DNA of 64,000 nucleotides from Undibacterium parvum. GTDB lineage: Bacteria > Pseudomonadota > Gammaproteobacteria > Burkholderiales > Burkholderiaceae_D. Below are positions 35,390 through 43,150 of the stretch, one piece after another (position 1 is the first letter of the stretch; each line of letters opens with the position of its first letter). The notes beneath the pieces are model-generated. The model was not told the DNA's origin and did no database searches. It saw only the letters and a program-made list of their open reading frames with translations. The position numbers were made by a program, and so were the translations under genes. The DNA is taken from the NCBI RefSeq assembly GCF_003955735.1, contig NZ_CP034464.1:3410001-3474000 (forward strand), written 5' to 3'.

Positions 35390-36063
35390 GCATACTGCTA
35401 CAGCTACATGGCCTGCGTAAGCGCTGCGGCACGCAATCGCAACAAAGCCCGGCGCGTGAATGGCTGCTCGACATCGCTAGCCTGACGATAGAAACCCAGA
35501 GCGCCTACGTACTGACCGGCATCAATGGCGCGGGCAAAAGCACTTTGCTACGCATACTCAGTGGCCTCGATCAAGCGCAGATACAGCAGGCGCAGTTCCG
35601 TGGTGCAGCGATAAACTGGGCGGCCTACCCGCGCGTGTTGCGCGATAGCATAGTTTATGTGCATCAGCACCCCATCATGTTTGCCGATACGGTAGCTGGC
35701 AATATCGTGTATGGCTTGAAGCTGCGCGGCATCCCGCTAGCGCAACAAAAAATCGCCCTGCAACAAGCGCTAGACTGGGCTGGCATCGCACATCTGCGCG
35801 AGCAGCTGGCCACTACCTTGTCTGGTGGCGAGAAGCAAAGAGTCGCGCTGGCCAGAGCCAAAGTGCTGCGTCCGGCTTTATTGCTACTCGATGAGCCGAC
35901 CTCAAATCTCGACGGCGAAGCGCGCGAGCAAGTGATTGCCTTGATACCGGATTTAATCCAAGAAGGCAGCAGCGTCATCATGGTCTGCCACGACAGAGAC
36001 CTGATCGCCTTACCGGGAGTGCACAGGCTCAAGCTGCGCGACGGCAAACTGGAAAACCGTTAA
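35386..36063 (+). CDS. tupC: ABC transporter ATP-binding protein (TupC-like)
   Basis: A 225-residue single ATPase domain paired with the permease before it. Walker A GINGAGKSTLLRILSGL, Q-loop SIVYVHQHPIMFADTVAGN (the H-P form common in TupC), signature LSGGEKQRVALARAKVL, Walker [15 protein letters not shown] and switch His VMVCHDRDLIAL. The short size, without a regulatory TOBE domain, fits TupC better than ModC. ATGA overlap with the permease gene indicates coupled translation. The missing receptor leaves the substrate (tungstate, molybdate) uncertain. Confidence 0.8.
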   Translation: MSILLQLHGLRKRCGTQSQQSPAREWLLDIASLTIETQSAYVLTGINGAGKSTLLRILSGLDQAQIQQAQFRGAAINWAAYPRVLRDSIVYVHQHPIMFADTVAGNIVYGLKLRGIPLAQQKIALQQALDWAGIAHLREQLATTLSGGEKQRVALARAKVLRPALLLLDEPTSNLDGEAREQVIALIPDLIQEGSSVIMVCHDRDLIALPGVHRLKLRDGKLENR

Positions 36064-36081
36064 GTTCTAAACCGTCGAGTT

Positions 36082-36483
36082 CTAAAGTTCAGCTTCGGCC
36101 GCATGGCAGCAAACGCAAAGCTTGTTGCCATCAGGATCGCGGAAATACGCGCCGTAATATGTGGCATGATACTGCGGCCGCAAACCCGGCTCACCTTCAC
36201 AGACACCGCCATTTTCTAATGCCAGCGCATGGCAAAGCCTGACCGTTTTTCTATCGGCGGCAAGCAGGGCAATCATCTGGCCGTTACCCGGCGTACTAGC
36301 TTGGCCATTAAAGGCGTGGCCGATGACAAACAGCGGCCGTGGCGCATCGCGTGCCACCCAGCCAGCCCAGGGTTTTTCGGCATCGCAGAATTTCAGACTG
36401 AGATCAAGACTTTGTAAGATCGGAGTATAAAAAGCCAAAGCACGTTGGAAATCCGTGATGCCGATAAAGACGTGAGAAATCAT
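36082..36483 (-). CDS. VOC family protein (glyoxalase/bleomycin-resistance fold)
   Basis: 133 residues forming one VOC domain of paired beta-alpha-beta-beta-beta modules. It begins MISHVFIGITDFQRALAFYTPIL and ends AYFRDPDGNKLCVCCHA, the usual metal-site strand with a Cys-rich variation after it. Metal-binding His/Glu positions are not clear, so enzyme activity is unproven. It converges on tupC and shares its C-terminal pattern with the second VOC gene at 62 kb. Substrate unknown. Confidence 0.85.
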   Translation of the reverse strand: MISHVFIGITDFQRALAFYTPILQSLDLSLKFCDAEKPWAGWVARDAPRPLFVIGHAFNGQASTPGNGQMIALLAADRKTVRLCHALALENGGVCEGEPGLRPQYHATYYGAYFRDPDGNKLCVCCHAAEAEL

Positions 36484-36562
36484 AGGGTGGGTCGCGGTAT
36501 CAAAATTTGGATTCTAATTGGCGTCATCAATGGCACAGCAATTTTTAAGCCACCGCGCCAAC

Positions 36563-36621
36563 ACGCATATTCTATGCGGGTTTCGAGGCGATGTGCTTGA
36601 AGACGCGCATGGAATATGCGC
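36563..36621. repeat. dispersed palindrome, copy beside the VOC gene
   Basis: Arms ACGCATATTCTATGCGGG and CGCGCATGGAATATGCGC with ATGTGCTTGAAG in the centre. It lies in the 331-base gap between the VOC gene and the gene cassette; nothing else but the cassette's attC is seen in the gap. Confidence 0.9.
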
Positions 36622-36734
36622 GGTGGGCGGGGGTGGTTTTTAGGAAATTAGATTGCGGCGAGATTTAGATGCCGCGTTTTTCCGGGCTGTATACGGCGCG
36701 ATATTTGAGGGGCATTGCGCCTTGCCGTATTGAG

Positions 36735-36821
36735 GTTTAACGTAGAGCTAACCGGCGCTGCGCGGCTTTATCGCGCAGCGTCCAGCGACCGAAGGGAGCG
36801 AGGTTGAGCGCCATGTTATAC
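36735..36821 (-). other. attC-like integron recombination site
   Basis: Read on the minus strand: R'' box GTATAAC, 5-base spacer ATGGC, L'' box GCTCAACC, a central stem of about 45 bases, L' box GGTTAGC, 5-base spacer TCTAC, R' box GTTAAAC (fits GTTRRRY). L'' pairs with L' except for one extra C, the position of the extrahelical base that sets attC polarity, and the two spacers do not pair, as in known sites. Total 87 bp. The TAA stop of the DUF6151 gene lies inside R''. Orientation agrees with that gene being the cassette cargo. Confidence 0.75.
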
Positions 36822-37448
36822 GGCACCCTTCAACCGCGCCAACTCTTGAGGCGTAAGTATCGATGGGACTACCCGTGGCGAACCTGATGCATTGAACAGC
36901 TGAGAGTCTTTGTACCGACCACTGATGCGCGTCGTGACAAAGATCCAGATAAAGCGGGCTATGACTCCTATAAGGCCGCGCTGCTTTGGTTTCGTCTCAC
37001 CCAGCGCGGTGTCCGTATTCAAGATTGCAATCTTCGTTCCGAAGTCCCTATCCATCTGGGCATGATCAAGGGACACATGAATCAATCCAATGAATGAAAC
37101 TTTTGGGTCGGCCATCGTGTTGCCGATGGGGGTGTTGCAGCATGACGCATACCAACGAACCATGCCTTTCTCGCTGAGGCGCACCGCCGAAAGTCGATCT
37201 TCTCCCTGCAAGAAGCGGAGGCGCGGTTGCGCCACTTGGACAATCTCAGTTCCGCCTTGCTTGTCCAGCACTTCAGCAGTTCTGCCTAGAAAACCCGCGA
37301 ACGCGCGACAGTCTGTGCAATAACAGATGACTCGATTGTGGACTCCTGTGCCGTCCAGTTGGCCGCGGACTGTGCCGCACTTGCATTGAATTGGATGCAT
37401 CTTCGTCATTACTCCTTGGATAACCGCAGGGTGTTTTGTGCCGTATAA
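36741..37448 (-). mobile_element. putative solitary integron gene cassette
   Basis: From the G/TT junction at 37449/37448 (GTTATAC on the minus strand) to the G/TT junction of the attC R' box at 36741: about 708 bp holding one gene, its ribosome site and its attC. The first 12 bases (GTTATACGGCAC, minus strand) are exactly complementary to the 12 bases ending in R'' (GTGCCGTATAAC), as expected if the circle's R' box is rebuilt from the cassette start. No integron integrase or second clear attC lies in the window. Confidence 0.65.
36816..37409 (-). CDS. DUF6151 / GFA-like zinc-binding protein
   Basis: A 197-residue protein with the cysteine framework of glutathione-dependent-formaldehyde-activating (GFA)-like proteins: CKCG at 9-12, CYCTDC near 29-34 and SCCNTPIGN near 90. 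A helical C-terminal region with a hydrophobic stretch (GLIGVIARFIWIFVTTRI) follows. The zinc sites are intact; the catalytic role is unknown and the family name does not prove formaldehyde chemistry. A strong ribosome site (AAGGAG) precedes the ATG. The stop codon falls in the attC R'' box, and the gene fills a cassette. Such proteins are common cassette cargo. Confidence 0.85.
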   Translation of the reverse strand: MTKMHPIQCKCGTVRGQLDGTGVHNRVICYCTDCRAFAGFLGRTAEVLDKQGGTEIVQVAQPRLRFLQGEDRLSAVRLSEKGMVRWYASCCNTPIGNTMADPKVSFIGLIHVSLDHAQMDRDFGTKIAILNTDTALGETKPKQRGLIGVIARFIWIFVTTRISGRYKDSQLFNASGSPRVVPSILTPQELARLKGAV

Positions 37449-37449
37449 C

Positions 37450-37712
37450 GTGTTTTAATTTTCATTTTGCAAAGATAACCGACAAGAAAAAAATAGCGGA
37501 TCGGTTTCTATCTTCGGGAAAGCCTTATGGCGTCTAGCTCAAATCGTATATGCCCTGAAAATAGATGGAATAAACAAATCGACAAAACGTTCACTTTGAC
37601 TAATTGCATCATGCTAACACAATTGGTTATGTAGAAACTTTTTTTAACTCGCTAAAGCGTAATTGGCTTGATCTATTACGTCTTAGGTAATTTCAAAACA
37701 TGCAGGGCCACC
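37450..37712. other. AT-rich gap between the cassette and the repeat array
   Basis: 263 bases, clearly more AT-rich than the surroundings, with no gene, RNA or repeat I can recognise. A GTTATGT at 37624 resembles an attC core, but the stretch to the cassette junction does not fold into paired boxes. Confidence 0.5.
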
Positions 37713-37770
37713 GCGCATATTCCATGCGCTTCTTCAAGCACATAGGCCTGCGAGCCGCATGGGATATGCG
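37713..37770. repeat. dispersed palindrome at the edge of the inverted unit
   Basis: GCGCATATTCCATGCGC ... CCGCATGGGATATGCGT. It reads as the reverse complement of the copy at 38471. Confidence 0.9.
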
Positions 37771-38047
37771 TGTTGGCGGCATGCTGTTTTTGGTTGGCTG
37801 CGGCTTGGTCTTGTTGGTATTCTTGTCGTTGTTGTGCGATTGCCGACCGGGGGTAGCCCGGTAGCTACTTCCTTTCTTTGCTTCGCCAAAGAAACGGAAG
37901 CAAAGAAAGGCGACGCAAAGTCGCTGCCCTGCGGGATACCCAATTGTGCAGGTCGTAAAATGGGAAAAGTTCGAAACTCGCTACGCTCAAACACGAACCT
38001 TTCTGATCCATTTTCCGCCCCGCACAATCGGCAGCGCCACATGCGAA
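37771..38047 (-). repeat. inverted, partial copy of the 463-bp unit
   Basis: Matches the reverse complement of the three direct units from the palindrome outward to the CATGTGGCGCTGCC segment, by eye about 80-85 percent. It keeps the hairpins: ACCGGG-loop-CCCGGT at 37846-37862 replaces GCCGGT/ACCGGC of the direct copies with paired changes. The CTTTCTTTGCTTC / GAAGCAAAGAAAG stem is perfect here. Confidence 0.85.
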
Positions 38048-38050
38048 TTC

Positions 38051-38110
38051 GATTCAAAAGCAGAGTCAAAAGCAGATTCAAAACCTAGGTCAAAACCCAG
38101 ATCAAAAGCA
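38051..38110 (+). repeat. five 12-bp tandem repeats
   Basis: GATTCAAAAGCA, GAGTCAAAAGCA, GATTCAAAACCT, AGGTCAAAACCC, AGATCAAAAGCA, contiguous, placed in the unique spacer between the inverted and direct 463-bp units. Confidence 0.9.
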
Positions 38111-38173
38111 GCACCGGATTGCCGTATTTTGATGTGCTTGAGCATTGCGTGTGTTGAGAGATGGAGGTCGCAC

Positions 38174-38636
38174 GACGGATGTGTTGACCTTCGCTTTCCG
38201 CATGTGGCGCTGCCGCTTGTGCATGGCAGAAAATGGATTAGAAAGGTTCGTGTTTGAGCGTAGCGAGTTTCGAACTTTTCCCATTTTTTGACCTGCACAG
38301 GCGGGAACCCGCAGGGCAGCGACTTTGCGTCGCCTTCTTTTGCTTCCGTTTCTTGGCGAAGCAAGAAAAGGGAGTAGCCGCCGGTCTACCACCGGCCAGC
38401 AATCTCACAACAATGACAGAAAAATAAACAAGACCAAGCCACAGCAAACCAAAACCGCATGCCGCCAGCATGCATATTCCATGCGGCTCGCAGGCCGGCA
38501 TGCTTGAAGAAGCGCATGGGCTATGCGCCGTGGCTGTGCGGACTGGCGGCAAATAGAATTCCATTCGGCGCAGCATGCGTACGATTACGCTACGCTAATC
38601 GTACCTACGCGGGCTTACGGAGACGCGCAAGTCGCA
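38174..38636 (+). repeat. 463-bp repeat unit A
   Basis: First direct unit. Order: GGATGTGTTGAC, the CATGTGGCGCTGCCGCTTG segment, TTCGTGTTTGAGCGTAGCG, small hairpins GCGGG-AA-CCCGC and GCGAC-TTTGC-GTCGC, a long CTTCTTTTGCTTC stem, GCCGGT-CTACC-ACCGGC (38380-38396), an A-rich stretch, the dispersed palindrome (38471-38528), then GTACGATTA-loop-TAATCGTAC (38579-38604). Open frames on both strands run through it but have no ribosome sites or known domains. Confidence 0.9.
38471..38528. repeat. dispersed palindrome inside unit A
   Basis: TGCATATTCCATGCGG ... GCGCATGGGCTATGCGC. Its centre (GGCTCGCAGGCC...) matches the reverse of the copy at 37713. Confidence 0.88.
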
Positions 38637-39099
38637 CTACGGATGTGTTGACTTTCGCTTTTCGCATGTGGCGCTGCCGCTTGTGCGGGGCAGAAAATGG
38701 ATTAGAAAGGTTCGTGTTTGAGCGTAGCGAGTTTCGAACTTTTCCCATTTTTTGACCTGCACAGGCGGGAACCCGCAGGGCAGCGACTTTGCGTCGCCTT
38801 CTTTTGCTTCCGTTTCTTGGCGAAGCAAGAAAAGGGAGTAGCCGCCGGTCTACCACCGGCCAGCAATCGCCCAGCAACGACAGAAGTACAAACAAGACCA
38901 AGCAATAGCAAACCAAAAACAGCATGCCGCCAGCACGCATATTCCATGCGGGTTTCAAAGCAATGTGCTTGGAGAAGCGCATGGGCTATGCGCCGTGGCT
39001 GTGCGGACTGGCGCAAATAGAATTCCATTCGGCGCAGCATGCGTACGATTACGCTGCGCTAATCGTACCTACGCGGGCTTACGGAGACGCGCAAGCCGC
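38637..39099 (+). repeat. 463-bp repeat unit B
   Basis: Second direct unit, nearly identical to A over the first 260 bases (landmark GGATGTGTTG at 38641 against 38178 in A, a period of 463). Terminal hairpin GTACGATTA / TAATCGTAC at 39043-39068. Confidence 0.92.
38935..38993. repeat. dispersed palindrome inside unit B
   Basis: ACGCATATTCCATGCGGG ... GCGCATGGGCTATGCGC, centre CAATGTGCTTGGAG. Confidence 0.88.
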
Positions 39100-39555
39100 A
39101 CTACGGATGTGTTGACTTTCGCTTTCCGCATGTGGCGCTGCCGCTTGTGCATGGCAGAAAATGGATTAGAAAGGTTCGTGTTTGAGCGTAGCGAGTTTCG
39201 AACTTTTCCCATTTTTTGACCTGCACAGGCGGGAACCCGCAGGGCAGCGACTTTGCGTCGCCTTCTTTTGCTTCCGTTTCTTGGCGAAGCAAGAAAAGGG
39301 AGTAGCCGCCGGTCTACCACCGGCCTGCAATCGCACAACAACGACCGAAATAAAAACAAGAGCAGAACAACAGCACGCAAAAACAGCATGTCGCCAACAC
39401 GCATATTCCATGCGCCTCACAGCCCGGCATACCTGAAGAAGCGCATGGAATATGCGCGTTGGCAGGGGCAGCTTAAATACCTTCGGACAAAGCGAACAGC
39501 CTGCGATTACGCGTTGCTAATCGCAGCTGCCGAACTGAATGTGTGCCATTACGCC
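39100..39555 (+). repeat. 463-bp repeat unit C
   Basis: Third direct unit (landmark GGATGTG at 39104). It is close to B until the palindrome, then diverges. The terminal hairpin is kept with paired changes: CTGCGATTA / TAATCGCAG at 39501-39526 instead of GTACGATTA / TAATCGTAC. Confidence 0.88.
39399..39457. repeat. dispersed palindrome inside unit C
   Basis: ACGCATATTCCATGCGC ... GCGCATGGAATATGCGC. Confidence 0.88.
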
Positions 39556-39885
39556 TTAGCGCGTAAACCTTTTAAGCGCGATTGGCAATAGTACAAACCA
39601 TTGCAGATAGCCAGCGAACACCATCATTATCCAGGTGGGGACAAGATCGCCGAAAGGATGGTAGGGCAGGCCATGGTTGGTGTAAAGCCATGTCATTGAG
39701 ATACCGACCACGGCACCGAATGGCAGTCCCAGCGGGAAAGTCAGCGCGACCAGGCAATAGGTGAAAATGACAGGCGTGCCGGGAATTTGCTGTTGGACGT
39801 AGGCAAAAATTAAGACTGCGCTGCAGACTGTCAGCCAAGACATTGCGGCAGTGCGTCCTAACTTTGATAGCGGAAGGATGTTCAT
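39556..39885 (-). CDS. small integral membrane protein of unknown function
   Basis: About 109 residues with three or four hydrophobic helices (WLTVCSAVLIFAYV, VIFTYCLVALTFPLG, FGAVVGISMTWLY, WIMMVFAGYLQWFVLLPIAL) and short polar loops. I prefer the ATG at 39885 (MNILPLSKLG); the open frame extends 14 residues further. I do not recognise a family. The 3' end borders repeat unit C, and the gene lies 69 bases downstream of the carbonic anhydrase gene on the same strand, so they may be cotranscribed. Confidence 0.7.
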   Translation of the reverse strand: MNILPLSKLGRTAAMSWLTVCSAVLIFAYVQQQIPGTPVIFTYCLVALTFPLGLPFGAVVGISMTWLYTNHGLPYHPFGDLVPTWIMMVFAGYLQWFVLLPIALKRFTR

Positions 39886-39954
39886 GGCAAGTCTCAGGCC
39901 TTCATAGGTAAAATTTGGTAGGCGCAATCGACTACCCGCTGCCTTAGCAGCGAC

Positions 39955-40623
39955 TTAGTCTTGATAGCGCGCCAGGCTGCGTTCCAGATGTGGTGCCAGC
40001 ATGTCTGGCGAACTGATAGACATACCCAGTTCACTCAATAAACCGTCTTGCAGGCCGTAGACCCAGCCATGCACGGTCAGGGGCTGACCGCGTTCCCAGG
40101 CATCCTGGACTATCGTGGTCTGCGACAGATTCACTACCTGCTCGATGACATTGAGTTCGCACAGTCGGTCTGAGCGTTGCTTAAGGGGCAGTACCTCGCC
40201 CAGATAACGTTCGTGTTTCTGATGGACATCCTGCACATGGCGCAGCCAATTGTCGGCCAGGCCGACGCGGCGGCCCGTCATCGCGGCGTGTACACCGGAG
40301 CAGCCATAGTGACCGCAGACGATGATGTGTTTGACGTTCAGTACATCAATCGCAAACTGTAATACCGACAGGCAGTTCAGGTCAGAATGCACCACCACGT
40401 TGGCGATATTTCTGTGGACGAAAAGTTCGCCCGGCAATAAGCCCAATAATTCATTAGCAGGAACGCGGCTGTCCGAGCAGCCTATCCACAGGTATTCGGG
40501 ATTTTGTTGCGAAGCGAGTGTTTTAAAGAAGTCGGCATCTTTGGCGCTAATGGCTGCCGCCCATTTTCTATTGTTTTCAAATAATTGCTGAGGTGTAAGA
40601 CCGCTGCTGCTAGGTAAAGTCAT
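39955..40623 (-). CDS. can: beta-class carbonic anhydrase
   Basis: Interconverts carbon dioxide and bicarbonate; 222 residues, cytosolic. Zinc ligands are in WIGCSDSRVPANELLGL (Cys49, with the Asp-Arg dyad) and IIVCGHYGCSGV (His, Cys near 103-106). The beta-CA core LFVHRNIANVV and the family's C-terminal VHGWVYGLQDGLL are present. The length and motif spacing match E. coli Can. It may help recapture carbon dioxide released by the urease encoded 8 kb away, but the two loci are not one operon. Confidence 0.95.
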   Translation of the reverse strand: MTLPSSSGLTPQQLFENNRKWAAAISAKDADFFKTLASQQNPEYLWIGCSDSRVPANELLGLLPGELFVHRNIANVVVHSDLNCLSVLQFAIDVLNVKHIIVCGHYGCSGVHAAMTGRRVGLADNWLRHVQDVHQKHERYLGEVLPLKQRSDRLCELNVIEQVVNLSQTTIVQDAWERGQPLTVHGWVYGLQDGLLSELGMSISSPDMLAPHLERSLARYQD

Positions 40624-40713
40624 GGTGTTCGTCCTCTAGTGTCTATTATTTTCAACAGGCGTGATTCTAACCTGTATGCCTTGCTTATGCTGCACTACAG
40701 CAAAGTCGGCGCG

Positions 40714-40745
40714 CAAAAAAACGCCTAGCGATACAGCTGCTAGGC
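40714..40745 (-). terminator. terminator of the chalcone-isomerase-like gene
   Basis: On the minus strand GCCTAGC (40745-40739) pairs with GCTAGGC (40729-40723), followed by GTTTTTTT. It lies about 90 bases beyond the stop codon of the chalcone-isomerase-like gene. Confidence 0.8.
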
Positions 40746-40835
40746 AGTGGATTTAATAGTGTTTTAAAATTGATTGCTTGGCTGTCAGTCTTCGTTCAGC
40801 TTAAAGCCAGCCTTAAACCCAGCCGGATGAAAGTG

Positions 40836-41468
40836 TTAGCGATAGCTGTTCTTGCTGTCGTCGCTGGTGTCGGCCATCATGGCTTTTTTCAAACCGTTAT
40901 CGACCGGTTTTTCTCCCAGCCAGATGCGCAAAATCGCGTTGTAGAAAGCCACATCCTGGAACGGCTCGCCCATCTGCTTACCATTTAAGGACATCACGGT
41001 GCCGACTCCAGGCAGCCAATCGCAGATCAGGACGTCGCCTTTTTTTAATTCAGGGACGGAGGCAAACATTTCTCCAAAGCGTACAAATTGTGCGATCAGT
41101 TTGGCTTTCTCGGCTTTTTCTGTGTTTTGTTGGATGCCGGTGACGAAGCCACGCCCGAAATCCTCATTGCTCAAACCGCGCAACATCACCAGGCTGACGC
41201 GCTTAGGTCCGGCTAATGCCAAAATTTCCGGGACTGTGGTTTTCTTTTCCTTCAGATACAGGCCAGCGACATAGACCTTGAAGATGGCTTTGTAGCGTAT
41301 TCCTGCGCCATTGAGTTTTAATTCTGTGTTGGCGAGCGGTAGGCTATCTTCGAGTTTGACCCCCGCCACCTCGGCGCTACTAGCATGACCGCTCAGACTC
41401 GCGCTGAAGGTTAAAATTGCCGCTAGCAGGTAGCGTTTCCCGGTATTTAAGATCATGCCTAATTCCAT
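40836..41468 (-). CDS. chalcone-isomerase-like exported protein
   Basis: A 210-residue periplasmic protein of the bacterial chalcone-isomerase-like family. A signal peptide to about residue 32 (SGHASSA) is followed by VAGVKLEDSLPLANTELKLNGAGIRYKAIFKVYVAGLYL, the family's hallmark strand pattern. RVSLVMLRGLSNEDFGRGF and the C-terminal FQDVAFYNAILRIWLGEKPVD complete it. Catalytic function in bacteria is not established; flavonoid chemistry should not be assumed. An ATG four codons inside (41456) is an alternative start. Confidence 0.85.
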   Translation of the reverse strand: MELGMILNTGKRYLLAAILTFSASLSGHASSAEVAGVKLEDSLPLANTELKLNGAGIRYKAIFKVYVAGLYLKEKKTTVPEILALAGPKRVSLVMLRGLSNEDFGRGFVTGIQQNTEKAEKAKLIAQFVRFGEMFASVPELKKGDVLICDWLPGVGTVMSLNGKQMGEPFQDVAFYNAILRIWLGEKPVDNGLKKAMMADTSDDSKNSYR

Positions 41469-41728
41469 TTCCTAGTATTAAAATCAAGACCCCTGGCTAT
41501 TCCTCGCCCGTCATTTAAATTAGAGGCTGAGGTCTAAATGCGCAGTATACCTAAATTTCCTTGTCGGCTGGCAAGATCATCTTGTGTGGCTTTTTCTATC
41601 ACCTCAATTCCCTTCAGATCTGTGCATTGACTAGGCTGAGGCCGCTTTTTTCGCTTCTATCGAATAATCCTTGTTCTGGTGCTTAGCTCTCACCGATTCA
41701 GTGCGGCACAGCGGCTGCACATGATAAA

Positions 41729-41744
41729 CGCACCGTGTTGGCAA
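41729..41744 (+). promoter_or_regulatory. possible NtrC site upstream of urtA
   Basis: CGCACC-GTGT-TGGCAA has one perfect half (GCACC) and a partial second half (TGG.CA) against the consensus TGCACY-N4-TGGTGCA. It lies about 45 bases before the sigma-54 promoter, closer than typical enhancers. Tentative. Confidence 0.35.
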
Positions 41745-41785
41745 AATAATTAGTCATGAAGGCATTAAAACTGGGCAGGCGAGCG

Positions 41786-41801
41786 TGGCATCAATTTTGC
41801 T
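41786..41801 (+). promoter_or_regulatory. sigma-54 promoter of urtA
   Basis: TGGCAT-CAATT-TTGCT: the invariant GG (41787-41788) and GC (41799-41800) are separated by exactly ten bases. It lies 69 bases before the urtA start. The rest of the 401-base gap (41469-41869) shows no gene. Confidence 0.85.
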
Positions 41802-41869
41802 AACTAGGCTAGGGAAGTCGCAGTCCTCACCCTTTTTGCCTTTTTTTCTTTTTTCATCTAGGAGAATTT

Positions 41870-43123
41870 ATGTCACGTCGCATGATTTTGAAGGCTAGCG
41901 CATTAGGCGCTATGACACTCGTTGCCAACGTTTGGATGTCTCAGGCGATGGCTGCCGATACGATTAAGGTTGGTATCTTGCACTCACTCTCCGGCACCAT
42001 GGCGATCTCGGAAACGTCCTTGAAAGACGTGGCCTTGATGACGATCGCCGAGATCAATGCCAAGGGCGGCGTGATGGGCAAACAGCTAGAACCTGTCATC
42101 GTTGATCCAGCGTCCAACTGGCCTTTGTTTGCAGAAAAAGCGCGTCAACTGATCTCGCAAGATAAGGTGGCGGTGGTGTTTGGTTGCTGGACTTCGGTCT
42201 CGCGCAAATCGACACTACCGGTATTTAAGGAACTCAATAGCCTGCTGTTTTACCCGGTGCAATATGAAGGTGAAGAGCTGGAGAAAAATGTGTTCTACAC
42301 CGGTGCCGCACCGAACCAGCAAGCGATACCAGCGACCGAATATCTGATGAGTAAAGAAGGCGGCGCGGCCAAGCGTTTTGTCTTGCTCGGCACCGATTAT
42401 GTGTATCCGCGCACTACCAATAAAATCCTGCGCGCTTACCTCAAATCAAAAGGCGTGAAAGACACCGACATCGACGAGGTCTACACCCCATTCGGTCATT
42501 CTGATTACCAGACCATCGTCGCGAATATCAAGAAATTTTCGGCCGGCGGCAAGACTGCAGTGATCTCTACCATTAATGGTGATTCGAATGTGCCGTTCTA
42601 CAAAGAGCTCGGCAATGCCGGATTGAAAGCCACCGATGTTCCTGTGGTTGCCTTCTCGGTCGGTGAAGAAGAATTGCGCGGCGTTGATACCAAGCCTTTG
42701 CTCGGTCATCTGGCAGCCTGGAATTATTTCCAGTCGGTAAAAAATCCTGCGAATGATGAGTTCATCAAAAAATGGAAAGCCTACGCAGTGGCGCAAAAAT
42801 TGCCGAACGCCAGCACGGTCGTTACTAACGACCCTATGGAAGCGACCTATGTCGGTATCAATATGTGGAAGCAAGCGGTAGAGAAAGCCAAATCTACCGA
42901 TACCGATAAAGTAATTGCGGCAATGGCAGGGCAGACTTTTAAGTCGCCATCCGGTTTTACGCTGACCATGGATGCCACCAATCATCACCTGCATAAGCCG
43001 GTCATGATAGGTGAGATCAAAGGTGACGGTCAGTTCAGTGTGGTCTACAAAACCAAAGCGCCGATCCGTGCGCAGCCTTGGAGCCCGTATATCGCCGGTA
43101 ACGAAGGCAAGCAGAAGCTGTAG
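41870..43123 (+). CDS. urtA: urea ABC transporter substrate-binding protein
   Basis: Periplasmic urea receptor, 417 residues. The signal peptide (about 1-28) ends SQAMA before ADTIKVGILHSLSGTMAISET, the UrtA/AmiC signature. Further UrtA-specific blocks are VFGCWTSVSRKSTLPVFKELNSLLFYPVQYEGEE-like (near 105-140) and TGAAPNQQAIPATEYL. GTDYVYPRTTNKILR and the VVTNDPMEATYVGINMW stretch near 325 also fit. Ribosome site TAGGAGA before the ATG. Head of urtABCDE, although a 362-base repeat-filled gap separates it from urtB. Confidence 0.96.
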   Translation: MSRRMILKASALGAMTLVANVWMSQAMAADTIKVGILHSLSGTMAISETSLKDVALMTIAEINAKGGVMGKQLEPVIVDPASNWPLFAEKARQLISQDKVAVVFGCWTSVSRKSTLPVFKELNSLLFYPVQYEGEELEKNVFYTGAAPNQQAIPATEYLMSKEGGAAKRFVLLGTDYVYPRTTNKILRAYLKSKGVKDTDIDEVYTPFGHSDYQTIVANIKKFSAGGKTAVISTINGDSNVPFYKELGNAGLKATDVPVVAFSVGEEELRGVDTKPLLGHLAAWNYFQSVKNPANDEFIKKWKAYAVAQKLPNASTVVTNDPMEATYVGINMWKQAVEKAKSTDTDKVIAAMAGQTFKSPSGFTLTMDATNHHLHKPVMIGEIKGDGQFSVVYKTKAPIRAQPWSPYIAGNEGKQKL

Positions 43124-43150
43124 TTTTTACCAAGCGCAGCGACATAAGCT

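Noticed and set aside
37443..37630. A second attC site on the other side of the DUF6151 gene
   Set aside because: GTATAAC and a distant GTTATGT are present, but the stretch between does not contain paired L boxes and is about 187 bp long with no central stem.
37759..39436. Many open frames on both strands in the repeat array, including similar 60-125-codon minus-strand frames in each unit
   Set aside because: They recur because the DNA repeats, lack ribosome sites, overlap each other in several frames and cross hairpins with compensatory changes. The conservation fits structure, not protein.
37713..39555. Possible CRISPR array
   Set aside because: The period is 463 bp, the units are nearly identical throughout and there are no short unique spacers or cas genes.
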